NCBI GenBank assembly: GCA_021788095.1
Contig: JAJYLB010000007.1
Span: 1 to 64,000, forward strand
Direction: 5' to 3'
From: Acidobacteriota bacterium
Lineage (GTDB): Bacteria; Acidobacteriota; Terriglobia; Acidiferrales; UBA7541
Length of the DNA stretch: 64,000 bases
Both the position numbers and the translations under genes were made by a program. Positions 55,306 to 64,000 of this stretch are shown one piece after another; the first letter of the stretch is position 1; every line of letters starts with the position of its first letter. Under the pieces are notes generated by a model. That model was not told where the DNA came from. It worked only from the letters and a program-made list of their open reading frames with translations, and did no database searches.

Positions 55306-56306
55306 CGGGCGAGTCCTACTGGCGCCACCGGCCGACGTTCGTTACGGGCGCGACGGGCCTGCTCGGCTCGTGGCTCGTCCCGCGCCTCGTGAGCGCGGGA
55401 GCCGACGTCGTTTGCCTGGTGCGCGATTGGGTGCCGCAATCCGAGTTGGTTCGCAGCGGAGCGCTCGAACGCGTGAAAGTGGTTCGCGGAGACGTTCGCG
55501 AGCGCGGCGCCCTCGAACGCGCTCTCGGGGAATACGAAATCGAAGCTGTCTTTCACCTGGCGGCGCAAACCATCGTCGGCATCGCCAACCGCAACCCGGT
55601 CTCGACGTTTGAGAGCAACATCCAGGGCACGTGGAACCTGCTCGAAGCCTCGCGCCGTTCGCCCACCCTCCGCTCGATCGTGGTCGCCTCGTCCGACAAG
55701 GCCTATGGCGCGCAGGAAATCCTTCCGTATACGGAACAGGTGGCCCTTGCCGGGACGCATCCCTACGACGTCAGCAAATCCTGCGCCGACTTGCTGGCCC
55801 ACGCCTACGCGGTCACCTACCGGCTTCCCGTAGCCGTCACCCGCTGCGGCAATTTCTACGGCGGCGGCGACCTGAATTGGAACCGCGTGGTTCCCGGCAC
55901 GATTCGCTCGGCGCTGCACGGCGAGCGGCCGGTGATCCGCTCCGACGGCCAGTTTATCCGCGACTATCTCTACGTCGAAGACGCCGCCGCGGCCTACATG
56001 CTGCTCGCCGAGCGGCTCGGAGCCGACGAGGGCCTGCGCGGCATGGCGTTCAATTTCTCGAATGAACTCCAGCTCACGGTGCTCGAGCTCGTTCGGCGCA
56101 TTCTGGCGCGGATGGGCTCGGCGCTCGAGCCCGATATCCGCAACGAAGCGGTCAACGAAATCCGCTCGCAATATCTCAGCGCCGAGCGCGCGCGCCGCCT
56201 GCTCGGCTGGGCGCCGCTTTTCACGCTCGACGAGGGCCTGGCTCGCACCATCGCCTGGTATTCCGATTTCTTCTACCATGAACCCGAACGCGCAACAGTT
56301 GCGTAG
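55302..56306 (+). CDS. rfbG: CDP-glucose 4,6-dehydratase
   Basis: SDR-family enzyme that converts CDP-glucose to CDP-4-keto-6-deoxyglucose using NAD. The cofactor motif is [33 protein letters not shown], the Tyr-X3-Lys [13 protein letters not shown] and [16 protein letters not shown] with [16 protein letters not shown] follow. At 334 residues it is slightly shorter than typical RfbG. The start is placed at GTG 55302 (GGAGG upstream and GTGA overlap with rfbF); the longer frame is translated from rfbF. It overlaps rfbH by 29 bases. Confidence 0.93.
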   Translation: MTGESYWRHRPTFVTGATGLLGSWLVPRLVSAGADVVCLVRDWVPQSELVRSGALERVKVVRGDVRERGALERALGEYEIEAVFHLAAQTIVGIANRNPVSTFESNIQGTWNLLEASRRSPTLRSIVVASSDKAYGAQEILPYTEQVALAGTHPYDVSKSCADLLAHAYAVTYRLPVAVTRCGNFYGGGDLNWNRVVPGTIRSALHGERPVIRSDGQFIRDYLYVEDAAAAYMLLAERLGADEGLRGMAFNFSNELQLTVLELVRRILARMGSALEPDIRNEAVNEIRSQYLSAERARRLLGWAPLFTLDEGLARTIAWYSDFFYHEPERATVA

Positions 56307-57627
56307 CCGCATCCTCGACCTCGTCGGCGAATACTACGAAGCCGAATTCGCCGGGCGGACGTTCGTTCCCGGGGAGACGCCGATTCTCGTCTCCGGCCGC
56401 GTGTTCGACGCCGCCGAGCTGCGCACGCTGGTGGACGCCTCGCTCGATTTCTGGCTCACCACCGGGCGGTTCGCCCAGAAATTCGAGCGGGAATTCGCGG
56501 CTTTCTTCGGCGTGCGCGACGCCGTGCTGGTCAACTCCGGCTCCTCGGCGAACCTGCTCGCCCTCGCCTGCCTCAGCTCGCCCAAGCTCGGCGACCGCCG
56601 CCTGCGCAAGGGCGACGAAGTGATTACCGCCGCCGCCGGCTTCCCCACCACCGTCAATCCGATCGTTCAAAACGGCCTCGTCCCGGTCTTCGTGGATATC
56701 GAGCTGCCTACCTACAACGTGGACGTGAGCGCGCTCGAAGCGGCGCTCGGCCCGCGCACTCGCGCCATCATCCTGGCGCACACCCTGGGCAATCCATTCG
56801 ACCTTGACGCCGTCACCGCCTTCGCCCGGCGGCACGGCCTCTGGCTCATCGAGGATTGCTGCGACGCCGTCGGCAGCCTCTACCGCGGCCGCCGCGTGGG
56901 CGCGTTCGGCGATCTCGCGACCGTCAGCTTCTATCCCGCCCACCACATCACCATGGGCGAAGGCGGCTGCGTGCTCACGGACCGGCCGCTGCTGACGACC
57001 ATCGTCGAATCGTTCCGCGACTGGGGCCGCGACTGCTGGTGCGAGCCCGGGAACCAGAACACCTGCGGCAAGCGGTTCGATTGGCAGCTCGGCGGCCTGC
57101 CTCACGGTTACGATCACAAATACATCTATTCGCATATCGGCTACAACCTGAAAGCCACCGACCTGCAAGCCGCCGTTGGCGTCGCTCAACTCGCCAAGCT
57201 TCCGGGATTCATCGAGGCGCGCCGGCGCAATTTCCAGGCGCTTTACGACGGGCTCAAGGCGCTCGATGAGCTTTTCGTTCTGCCGCAGGCGACGCCGGGA
57301 GCGGAGCCAAGCTGGTTCGGTTTCCCGATTGCGGTGCGGGAAGGCGCGCCGTTCTCTCGCGCCGACGTAGTCCGCTTCCTCGAAGAAAAGAAGATCGCCA
57401 CCCGGTCGCTCTTTGGCGGGAACCTGGTGCGGCAACCCGCGTACGCCGAAGTCCCCTATCGCGCCATCGGCGACCTCGCCAACTCCGATTTCGCCATGGA
57501 GCGCGTTTTCTGGATTGGCGTCTACCCGGGAATCACTGGGCCCATGCTCGATTACATGATCGAGGCTCTGCACGCGCTTATCGCTCAAAGGAGGCTTCCC
57601 AGCCATGTCTCAGCTAGCCAGCGGTAA
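56278..57627 (+). CDS. rfbH: CDP-4-keto-6-deoxyglucose 3-dehydrase (RfbH/DdhC, E1)
   Basis: Removes the 3-hydroxyl of CDP-4-keto-6-deoxyglucose; a PMP-dependent enzyme with an iron-sulfur cluster. The 449-residue protein has the aminotransferase fold with His in place of the PLP lysine ([15 protein letters not shown]), which defines the dehydrase class. The cysteine-bearing segment [20 protein letters not shown] fits the Fe-S site. ATG at 56278 gives the family N-terminus [13 protein letters not shown] and overlaps rfbG by 29 bases. It needs a partner reductase (RfbI/DdhD, E3), for which no gene is seen in this window. Confidence 0.95.
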   Translation: MNPNAQQLRSRILDLVGEYYEAEFAGRTFVPGETPILVSGRVFDAAELRTLVDASLDFWLTTGRFAQKFEREFAAFFGVRDAVLVNSGSSANLLALACLSSPKLGDRRLRKGDEVITAAAGFPTTVNPIVQNGLVPVFVDIELPTYNVDVSALEAALGPRTRAIILAHTLGNPFDLDAVTAFARRHGLWLIEDCCDAVGSLYRGRRVGAFGDLATVSFYPAHHITMGEGGCVLTDRPLLTTIVESFRDWGRDCWCEPGNQNTCGKRFDWQLGGLPHGYDHKYIYSHIGYNLKATDLQAAVGVAQLAKLPGFIEARRRNFQALYDGLKALDELFVLPQATPGAEPSWFGFPIAVREGAPFSRADVVRFLEEKKIATRSLFGGNLVRQPAYAEVPYRAIGDLANSDFAMERVFWIGVYPGITGPMLDYMIEALHALIAQRRLPSHVSASQR

Positions 57628-58519
57628 CGGCAGGGGTAACGGGCTCCCGGTGACCGCGGTTCGCATTGGCAGCCGCCTGGTAGGCGAGGGGCAGCCCTGC
57701 TACGTCGTGGCCGAGATCGGCATCAACCATAACGGGGATATCGATCTGGCGAAACGGCTGATCAGCATCGCCCACGCCGCCGGCTGCGACGGGGTGAAAT
57801 TCCAGAAGCGCACTGTCGATGTGGTCTACTCGAAGGAGGAACTCGAGCGACCGCGCGAAAGCCCCTTTGGCACGACCAACGGCGACCTGAAGCGCGGCCT
57901 CGAGTTCGGCTACGACGAGTACGAGGAAATCGACGTCTTCTGCCGCCACATCAAAATGCCGTGGTTCGCGTCCTGCTGGGACGAGGGCGCGGTGGATTTC
58001 ATCGCCCGGTTCGACGTGCCTTGCTTCAAAATTGCCTCGGCGTCGCTCACCGACGACAATCTGCTGCGCCACACGCGCTCGAAGGGCCGGCCGGTAATCC
58101 TCTCCACGGGGATGAGCACGCTGGAACAGGTCGACCACGCGATCGAGGTGCTCGGCCGCGAAGATCTTGTCCTGCTGCACGCGTGCAGCACCTATCCGGC
58201 ACTCTACGAGGAACTGAATCTCCGCGTGATTCCGGCGCTCAAGGAGCGATACGTCCTGCCGGTGGGCTACTCGGGCCACGAGACGGGCTTGCCTTCCACC
58301 ATCGCCGCCGTCGCGCTGGGCGCCTGCATGATCGAACGCCACATTACTTCCGATCGCGCCCAGTGGGGCAGCGACCACGCCGCCTCGCTCGAGCCGAACG
58401 GCATAAGCAAGGTGGTGGGGTACACGCGGCTGGTCGAAAAATCCATGGGAGACGGGGTGAAACGCGTCCTTGAGCGGGAACAGCCAATCATCAAGAAACT
58501 CCGGCGCGTCGGCGCGTAG
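57605..58519 (+). CDS. neuB: NeuB-type sialic/nonulosonic acid synthase without SAF domain
   Basis: PEP-dependent aldolase of the NeuB family that makes a nonulosonic acid from a hexosamine-type aldose. Motifs are [65 protein letters not shown] and GYSGHETG, the latter group forming the metal and PEP sites. At 304 residues it ends at KKLRRVGA, about 40-60 short of usual NeuB, and lacks the C-terminal SAF (antifreeze-like) domain. The ATG overlaps rfbH by 23 bases. No CMP-transferase (NeuA) is seen in the window. Confidence 0.88.
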   Translation: MSQLASGNGRGNGLPVTAVRIGSRLVGEGQPCYVVAEIGINHNGDIDLAKRLISIAHAAGCDGVKFQKRTVDVVYSKEELERPRESPFGTTNGDLKRGLEFGYDEYEEIDVFCRHIKMPWFASCWDEGAVDFIARFDVPCFKIASASLTDDNLLRHTRSKGRPVILSTGMSTLEQVDHAIEVLGREDLVLLHACSTYPALYEELNLRVIPALKERYVLPVGYSGHETGLPSTIAAVALGACMIERHITSDRAQWGSDHAASLEPNGISKVVGYTRLVEKSMGDGVKRVLEREQPIIKKLRRVGA

Positions 58520-58700
58520 AGTTCCGAAAGCCAGCACGCAAAGGCGCAAAGGCGCAAAGCGCGCAAGGGGTCGAAACAGTTCGGGGCCGGGAGAGTTGAG
58601 GGTCAAGGCACAACGCAGAGGCGCAGAAGGGCAAGGGTCCGCGAAGAAACTAAAGGAGTTGCGGTCCGGCTCTCTTCGTGCCTTGGCGCCTTTGCGTGAA
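58520..58700. repeat. CGCAAAGGCGCAAAGG repeats between neuB and the phosphatase gene
   Basis: Direct units (CGCAAAGGCGCAAAGG) at 58530-58555 and an inverted one (GCCTTGGCGCCTTTGCGTG) at 58679-58697 bracket the gap. The phosphatase frame is open through it, but the translation is basic low-complexity, so I exclude it from that gene. Confidence 0.6.
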
Positions 58701-58721
58701 ACTGGTTTTCCCGGTCTTGAC

Positions 58722-59225
58722 TTGGCGCGCATTCGCGCCATCGTCCTCGACGTCGATGGCGTGCTCACCGACGGTGGTTTCTGGTGGGGTCCGGAAGGCC
58801 AGGAATGGAAGCGTTTCTCGTTTGCCGACGTCATGGGTATCTCGCTGGCGCGCAAGGCGGGGCTGATCGTGGCGCTGGTTTCGGGAGAGGATAGCCCCCT
58901 GGTGGACCGCTTCGCCGCCAAAATGGGCATCAGGGATGTTTATAAGAACTCCAAAGACAAGGCCGGCGCCTTGCGCGAATTCGCAGCGCGCAACGGCCTC
59001 GATCTCGGCGAAATCTGCTTCATGGGTGACGACGTGAACGATTTGCAAGCCCTCGCCATCGCCGGCCTCGCCGCCGCGCCGGCCGACGCCCGCCCCGAGG
59101 TTCTGGCGAAGGCGGCATTTGTGACGACCCGCGGCGGCGGCAATGGCGCCGTGCGGGAACTGACCGACTCGATCCTCGCCGCCCGAAGCGCGACCCAACT
59201 TGCGGCCAAGGCCAGCCGGCAGTGA
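58722..59225 (+). CDS. KdsC-like HAD phosphatase
   Basis: Predicted sugar-phosphate phosphatase of the KdsC type, 168 residues, acting on KDO-8-phosphate or another nonulosonate-type phosphate. HAD motifs: I in IVLDVDGVLTDG, II in VALVSGE, Lys in KNSKDKAGAL, IV in FMGDDVNDLQAL. KdsC has no cap and this is equally short. The start is uncertain: TTG at 58722 is the last candidate before the first motif; the frame is open to 58470 through dispersed repeats. It overlaps the ThDP enzyme gene by GTGA and sits one gene after NeuB, which suits removal of its phosphorylated product. Confidence 0.82.
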   Translation: MARIRAIVLDVDGVLTDGGFWWGPEGQEWKRFSFADVMGISLARKAGLIVALVSGEDSPLVDRFAAKMGIRDVYKNSKDKAGALREFAARNGLDLGEICFMGDDVNDLQALAIAGLAAAPADARPEVLAKAAFVTTRGGGNGAVRELTDSILAARSATQLAAKASRQ

Positions 59226-61051
59226 AGCTCTCCGATTACGTCGTTCGCTTTATCGCCGATTTGGGTGTGAAGCACGTCTTCATGCTCGCTGGCGGTGGAG
59301 CGATGCATCTCGACGACTCGCTGGGCCGCTGCGGCGGACTTCAATACATTTGTAACTTGCACGAACAGGCATGCGCGGTTGCCGCCGACGCCTACGCGCG
59401 GACGAGGAACCAGTTGGGCGTTGCGCTCGTCACCACCGGCCCGGGGGGCACGAATACGGTGACGGGGGTCGCCGCGGCCTGGCTGGACTCCACGCCGGTG
59501 CTGTTCGTTTCCGGGCAAGTCAAGCGGGCCGACCTAAAGCGGGATTCCGGCGTGCGCATCCTCGGCGTGCAGGAAATCGACATCGTCTCCATCGTCGACT
59601 CCATCACCAAGTACGCTGTCACGGTTGAGGAGCCTGAGCGTATCCGGTACCACCTCGAGAAAGCCGTCTACCTTGCCCTGCACGGGCGGCGCGGTCCCGT
59701 CTGGATCGATATTCCGCTCGACGTTCAAGCCGCGCAAATCGACCCAGAGAGGCTGGCCGGTTTCTCGGAAGCCGAAGGCCGGGCGCAGGACTCCGGCGGG
59801 TCGGAACTCGGCGAAAAGGTCTCCCGGCTGGTCGAGATGCTGAGCCTCGCGCGCCGCCCCTCCCTGCTGGCCGGTAACGGCATCCGGGCAGCCGGTGCCG
59901 AAGGAGTTTTTCTGAAGGTCGCCGAGCGCCTCGGAATCCCTGTACTTACGACGTGGCTGGGCCTGGATCTGATCCCGGATGATCACCCGCTCAATTTCGG
60001 CCGACCGGGGTCGCTCGCTCCACGGGGGGCCAACTTCACGCTGCAGAACTGCGACCTGCTGCTTGTCGTCGGCGCACGGCTCGATATGGCCGTGACTGCC
60101 TACGCGCATGACCGCCTTGCGCGTGGGGCGAAGAAGGTGATGGTCGACATGGATCCCGCGGAAATCGAAAAGATGAAAACTGAAATCCATCTGCCTATTG
60201 TGGCCGACGCGGGGGCTTTTCTCGATGAACTTTGCGCCCAATGCGCCAGTGTTCGCAGCGACGGGTGGAGGGATTGGCTCCGGCGGTGTCGGGAGTGGAA
60301 AGCGAGATATCCCCTTGTGCTGCCCGAGCATCGCAATCTGCCCGGCCGCCTCAGCATGTACCACTTCTCGGAGGTGCTGAGCGACGAGTTGGCGCCGGGT
60401 GACGTAATAACGCCCGGAAGTTCCGGCTTCGCGGTTGAGATCTTTCTCCTCTGCCTCAAGATCAAGAGCGGCCAGCGGTGCTTCCACAGCCGCGGCGTCG
60501 GTGCCATGGGGCTCGGCTTGCCGGCAGCGATCGGCGCTTCGGTCGCGAGCGGCCGGAGGACAATCTGCGTGGATGGAGATGGCGGGTTTCAGATGAACAT
60601 TCAGGAGCTAGCGACAGTTGAGCGCCTGGGCCTGCCTGTCAAGTTTTTCGTGGTGAACAACCAGGGCTACGCCTCGATCCGCGCGTCCCAAATGGGCTAT
60701 TTCCATCGTTTGGTGGGGGCCGACTCCACCAGCGGCGTGACGCTGCCCGATTTGGGAGCTGTAGCGAAGGCTTACGGACTGCCCTTTAGGCGTATTGCGG
60801 GGAAGGCGAACCTCAATGAGCAGATTCGGGCTGTTCTGGAAGCTCCCGGCCCGGCTGTGTGCGAGGTGGTCGTCGCGCCAAACGAGGAGCGGATACCCCG
60901 CGCGTCGTCCTACCTGAAGGCCGACGGCTCGATGGGTTCCAAGCCGCTGGAGGATCTTTACCCGTTCCTCGATCGCGACGAATTCGTCTCCAACATGCTG
61001 ATTGAGCCGCTCGAGGAATCAGGGAAGGTGCCGTGGCCGCCGGGCGCCTAG
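59222..61051 (+). CDS. ThDP-dependent enzyme, acetolactate-synthase-like
   Basis: A 609-residue thiamine-diphosphate enzyme of the acetohydroxyacid synthase/YerE type. Catalytic Glu is in CNLHEQACAVAADAYAR; the central domain fits the FAD/regulatory fold (LGIPVLTTWLGLDLIPDD); the ThDP motif is DGDGGFQMN with NNQGYASI. Ordinary biosynthetic AHAS is not expected inside a sugar operon. YerE adds a two-carbon unit to CDP-3,6-dideoxy-4-keto-glucose, which the upstream RfbFGH enzymes could supply. That match is inference. Starts by GTGA overlap with the phosphatase gene; overlaps the next gene by 19 bases. Confidence 0.85.
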   Translation: MKLSDYVVRFIADLGVKHVFMLAGGGAMHLDDSLGRCGGLQYICNLHEQACAVAADAYARTRNQLGVALVTTGPGGTNTVTGVAAAWLDSTPVLFVSGQVKRADLKRDSGVRILGVQEIDIVSIVDSITKYAVTVEEPERIRYHLEKAVYLALHGRRGPVWIDIPLDVQAAQIDPERLAGFSEAEGRAQDSGGSELGEKVSRLVEMLSLARRPSLLAGNGIRAAGAEGVFLKVAERLGIPVLTTWLGLDLIPDDHPLNFGRPGSLAPRGANFTLQNCDLLLVVGARLDMAVTAYAHDRLARGAKKVMVDMDPAEIEKMKTEIHLPIVADAGAFLDELCAQCASVRSDGWRDWLRRCREWKARYPLVLPEHRNLPGRLSMYHFSEVLSDELAPGDVITPGSSGFAVEIFLLCLKIKSGQRCFHSRGVGAMGLGLPAAIGASVASGRRTICVDGDGGFQMNIQELATVERLGLPVKFFVVNNQGYASIRASQMGYFHRLVGADSTSGVTLPDLGAVAKAYGLPFRRIAGKANLNEQIRAVLEAPGPAVCEVVVAPNEERIPRASSYLKADGSMGSKPLEDLYPFLDRDEFVSNMLIEPLEESGKVPWPPGA

Positions 61052-61875
61052 CACACATTTCAAACCATTTGCCAGCACGCCGCTCCCCGCCGCGCTCCTC
61101 GTCGTGCCGCGTCGGGATTCTTCAGGGGCGGCTGACGCCGCCGTGGAACGGCGAGTTGCAGTGTTTTCCTCGCGGTCGCTGGGAAGACGAGTTCCTCCTG
61201 GCTCACGAGTGCGGCTTCGACTCGATCGAGTTGATGGTGGAAGCCGTTCATAACCCGGACAATCCCGTCTGGTCGGCGAGCGGCAGACGGCGGCTTCTGC
61301 AATTGACTACGGAGACAGGCGTGCGGGCGGCGACTCTTTGCGCCGATTGCTTCATGAGCGTCACATTCGCCCGAGAGCCGGACGCGAGCCTCGAACTCCT
61401 GGGAAGGCTCCTCACGTATGGTTTCGAGCGGGTCGTGCTGCCCTTCATCGGACCCGCGATTCCTAGCTCTTTGGCCGACGCGGAGAGGGCCTTCGCACGC
61501 GTGGCAACCTTGGCTGGTCGTGGTGTCGAGCTCGCGATTGAGAGCGCGCTCCCTGCGGAATCGCTCGCGAGATTGCTGGAAGGCGCCCCGCTCGGGGTGT
61601 GCTACGACACGGGAAATCAAACCGCGATGGGCTACGACATCGTGGGCGAAATCCACACGCTAGGCCCGCGGATATCGCACGTCCACGTCAAGGACAAGCG
61701 CCGCTCCGACGGGCAGAACGTGCTTCTCGGCACCGGCGACGCAGACCTTGCCGGCGCGTTTGCGGCCCTGCGCGCCGTCGGCTACAAGGGAGAATTCACG
61801 CTCGAAACAAATCGCGGAGGCGATCCTGTGGAGACCGCGCGCACGCACCGTGAGATCGTCAGGGGCTTGCTCTGA
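61033..61875 (+). CDS. Sugar-phosphate isomerase/epimerase-type TIM barrel protein
   Basis: A 280-residue protein of the AP-endonuclease-2/hydroxypyruvate-isomerase barrel type. Motifs: VGILQGRL near the start, FDSIELMVEA with the metal Glu, ELAIESAL, VCYDTGNQTAMGYDI, SHVHVKDKRRSDGQ and GEFTLETNRGG; the Glu, Asp, His and Glu of these blocks form the family metal site. GTG at 61033 overlaps the ThDP gene by 19 bases. The first 25 residues look poorly conserved. Probably isomerises or epimerises an operon intermediate. Confidence 0.8.
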   Translation: MAAGRLAHISNHLPARRSPPRSSSCRVGILQGRLTPPWNGELQCFPRGRWEDEFLLAHECGFDSIELMVEAVHNPDNPVWSASGRRRLLQLTTETGVRAATLCADCFMSVTFAREPDASLELLGRLLTYGFERVVLPFIGPAIPSSLADAERAFARVATLAGRGVELAIESALPAESLARLLEGAPLGVCYDTGNQTAMGYDIVGEIHTLGPRISHVHVKDKRRSDGQNVLLGTGDADLAGAFAALRAVGYKGEFTLETNRGGDPVETARTHREIVRGLL

Positions 61876-62873
61876 TGAAAATACTGTTCGTCGGGCTCGG
61901 CGGCGCCGGGCAGCGCCATCTCCGCAACTTTCGCTCGATTCTCGGTGATAGCGCGGTTTGCTCGGCCTACCGCGTGCGCAAGGCCCCGACCGTGATCGGA
62001 CCGGACTTCCGAGCGGTCGAGGGCGCGCGACTGGACGTCCCGACCTTCCAATCGCTCGAAGCCGCCCTCGCCGGACGGCCGGAAGCCGTAGTGATCTCGA
62101 ACCCGACCAGTGAGCACATCGCTGTGGCGCTCGCCGCGGCGCGTGCCGGGGCGCACGTTCTCATCGAGAAGCCTCTCTCGAACAGCATGGACCACGTGCC
62201 TGAGCTTGAGCGCGTCCTCGTCGAGCAAGGCCGGACTGGGCTGGTTGGTTACACGATGCGTTTCCATCCGGCGCTGAGACAGGTCCGAGACTGGTTGATT
62301 GCGGGCAGGATTGGGGACGTGCTATCCGCACGCTTCGAGGTCGCGTCGTATGTCCCCGAGTGGCATCCGTGGGAGGATTACAGGAGTCTTTACGCTGTGA
62401 GGCGGGCGCTCGGAGGCGGGGTGGTCCTCACGGAGAGTCATGAGCTCGATCTCGCCTGTTGGCTTTTCGGCTCGCCGCGCAGGGTCTTCGCGCTGGGTGG
62501 ACCGCTCAGCGGAAATTCCGGCGACGTCGAGGATACCGCTAGCATATTGCTTGATTGTGGCTTTCCCGTACACATTCAGTTGTGCTTTATGCAGCGTCCA
62601 CCGTCGCGCTCGTGCGAAATCAACGGTTCGCGAGGCCGTATGGCTTGGGGCGGGGGCGACTCTGTGAGGGTGTTTGACGGGGGCGGATGGGCTGCTTGCC
62701 AATTCGACGGGAGCGAGCGAGCGAATCTCTTCGAAGCTGAGGCCCGTCACTTTCTTGCGTGCATCGAGGGCACCGACCGGCCCGCCGTGGATATTCGGGC
62801 GGGGGCCGAGGCACTCAAGGTCGCGCTCGCGGCGCTTCGGTCGATAGAAACAGGGAAGGTTGTGGAGTTGTAA
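61875..62873 (+). CDS. Gfo/Idh/MocA-family oxidoreductase
   Basis: A 332-residue NAD(P)-dependent sugar oxidoreductase. The Rossmann motif is FVGLGGAGQRHLRN; VISNPTSEHIAVAL and the substrate Lys in HVLIEKPLSN follow, then GYTMRFHPAL and a C-terminal sheet domain with GGVVLTESHELDLACWLFG, where His and Asp fit the active site. ATG at 61875 shares a base with the preceding TGA (TGATG). It probably oxidises or reduces a nucleotide-sugar intermediate of the operon. Confidence 0.9.
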   Translation: MKILFVGLGGAGQRHLRNFRSILGDSAVCSAYRVRKAPTVIGPDFRAVEGARLDVPTFQSLEAALAGRPEAVVISNPTSEHIAVALAAARAGAHVLIEKPLSNSMDHVPELERVLVEQGRTGLVGYTMRFHPALRQVRDWLIAGRIGDVLSARFEVASYVPEWHPWEDYRSLYAVRRALGGGVVLTESHELDLACWLFGSPRRVFALGGPLSGNSGDVEDTASILLDCGFPVHIQLCFMQRPPSRSCEINGSRGRMAWGGGDSVRVFDGGGWAACQFDGSERANLFEAEARHFLACIEGTDRPAVDIRAGAEALKVALAALRSIETGKVVEL

Positions 62874-62876
62874 GGA

Positions 62877-63749
62877 ATGTCGATTCAGGAGTTGCACCCT
62901 TTCAAAGGCAGAAAATACACGAATCTGAAGGACTCTTTCGATCTTTCCGGTCGCGTTTACCTGATCACGGGCTCCGGGGGATACCTGGGTGTTCGGCACG
63001 CGGAGGCCGTCCTGGAGGCCAACGGAATTCCCGTGATCAACGACATTCACGAGGACCGGATCGAGAGCACGTTGAGCCAGCTTAAGGGGCGATTTGGCGA
63101 CCGGCCCATTCTGGGGCTGCAAGCTGACATCACCAGCAAGCCCCAGGTGGACGCGATGGTGCAGAAGACGGTCGCCGCCCTTGGGCGCCTCGACGGGCTC
63201 ATCAACAACGCGGCGAAAAATCCGAAAATGATCGGCGAGATCGACAACGAACTCACCCGGTTCGAAAATCTCCCTCTGGAACAGTGGTTGGAAGATCTCG
63301 CCGTTGGGCTCACGGGCGCATTCTTGTGCGCCCAGGCCTGCGGTCGGGAAATGGCACGGCGTGGCGGCGGCGTGATCGTGAACGTTTCGTCGGACCTTGG
63401 CATCATAGCCCCCGACCAGCGCGTCTACCTCAAACCGGGCCAGAACCCGGGCGAGCAAGCGTACAAGCCGGTCAGCTACTCGGTGGTGAAAGGCGGCTTG
63501 GTCATGCTTACTGCCTACCTAGCGACCTACTGGGCGGAGCGCAATATTCGCGTGAATACCCTGACTCCAGCCAGCGTTTATAACGGCCAGGACTGGGCCT
63601 TGGTCCAAAACATATCGGAGCGTGTCCCCCTCGGGCGGATGTCCCACCCCGACGAGTTCAAGGGGGCGTTGGTATTCCTACTTTCGGACGCCTCGTCTTA
63701 CATGACGGGGCATAACCTGATCCTCGACGGGGGAAGGTCTGTGTGGTAA
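62877..63749 (+). CDS. Short-chain dehydrogenase/reductase
   Basis: A 290-residue classical SDR. Cofactor motif TGSGGYLGVRHAEAVLE, then GRLDGLINNAA (NNA motif) and the catalytic YSVVKGG after VNVSSDLG, with a PG-type ending NLILDGGRSVW. An N-terminal extension of about 20 residues precedes the Rossmann fold. It lies 3 bases after the Gfo/Idh gene. As the C4- or branch-reductase for the ThDP product it would parallel YerF; this is a guess. Confidence 0.9.
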   Translation: MSIQELHPFKGRKYTNLKDSFDLSGRVYLITGSGGYLGVRHAEAVLEANGIPVINDIHEDRIESTLSQLKGRFGDRPILGLQADITSKPQVDAMVQKTVAALGRLDGLINNAAKNPKMIGEIDNELTRFENLPLEQWLEDLAVGLTGAFLCAQACGREMARRGGGVIVNVSSDLGIIAPDQRVYLKPGQNPGEQAYKPVSYSVVKGGLVMLTAYLATYWAERNIRVNTLTPASVYNGQDWALVQNISERVPLGRMSHPDEFKGALVFLLSDASSYMTGHNLILDGGRSVW

Positions 63750-63912
63750 GCCACCGGCCACTCGAGGGAGGCCTGCTAGGGGAGGGCGTTCCGGGGTCCC
63801 GTCGGCTCCGTTGCCTGGAGCGCGCCCGAGGATCCGCGGCCGCCTTTGGATCGCGGGGAGTTCCCCGAAAGCACGACCCTGCCGGCGCCAAGAGACTGCC
63901 AAGAGTGGGGCA

Positions 63913-64000
63913 ATGAGCTCACAGGCGAACCCACGCAGTGACCGCTGCCCGCTCTGCGACCACCGCAGCGCACAGGTCCTACTGGAACTCCGGTTCAACC
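63913..64000 (+). CDS. N-terminal part of a probable class I methyltransferase, cut by window end
   Basis: Only 29 codons are visible: MSSQANPRSDRCPLCDHRSA and a few more. The CPLC pair is the start of the small zinc-binding lobe that precedes the SAM fold in many sugar C-methyltransferases of such clusters. AGTGGGG lies just before the ATG. Identity is suggestive only. It follows the SDR gene by 163 bases on the same strand. Confidence 0.5.
   Translation, partial: MSSQANPRSDRCPLCDHRSAQVLLELRFN

Overview
The window reads as a chromosomal segment of an Acidobacteriota bacterium (inferred, no 16S present). The signs are an Oar-like TonB-dependent receptor with an N-terminal carboxypeptidase-regulatory domain, two CRTAC1/ASPIC-UnbV repeat proteins, a PadR regulator next to a full-length ADOP-type ABC permease, high GC, and abundant dispersed hairpin and TTTCACGC-type repeats.

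Layout. 0.6-9.1 kb: TonB receptor with a strong terminator, a Tat-exported CRTAC1 protein, a TPR protein and a DinB protein. 9.1-9.45 kb: a broken REP-associated transposase between two REP-like palindromes. 9.5-12.7 kb: GTP-dependent PEP carboxykinase, a small unknown protein and a patatin lipase. 12.9-20.8 kb: a dispersed fadN-fadA-fadE-like beta-oxidation locus with DUF5996, gamma-glutamylcyclotransferase and HicAB genes between its members. 21.1-28.8 kb: a two-TM protein, IspH, a metal-ligand-less arginase homologue, two isoprenylcysteine-methyltransferase-like membrane proteins, a secreted alpha/beta hydrolase and other membrane proteins.

29.7-45.7 kb is a tRNA-Leu(UAA) integration hotspot. 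The 5' half of the tRNA occurs three times in direct orientation (29699, 32974, and the intact gene at 45632), each behind its own candidate promoter and each near ACCAAACT-type repeats that may be integrase arm sites. The left unit (about 3.2 kb) carries an ATPase gene interrupted by one in-frame TGA, a DUF4325 STAS-like partner, a membrane protein and a solitary HicB. The right unit (about 12.7 kb) is a compact element: tyrosine integrase, an uncharacterised gene coupled to it, an excisionase-like HTH protein, a PrimPol-DUF3987 replication protein, a run of overlapping small genes ending in a HerA/Zot-like ATPase, and cargo that includes a large secreted S8-like peptidase.

46.2-53.7 kb: a second CRTAC1 protein, a NarL-type two-component pair and a PadR-ADOP pair. 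53.7-54.5 kb is a repeat field with a three-copy 102-bp tandem repeat. 54.5-64 kb is a surface-sugar operon: RfbF-RfbG-RfbH make the CDP-3,6-dideoxy-4-keto-glucose type intermediate (RfbH needs a reductase not seen here), followed by NeuB-like synthase, KdsC-like phosphatase, a ThDP enzyme, a TIM-barrel isomerase, a Gfo/Idh oxidoreductase, an SDR and the start of a probable methyltransferase. Most of these genes overlap or nearly touch.

All assignments rest on reading motifs by eye; no database search was run.
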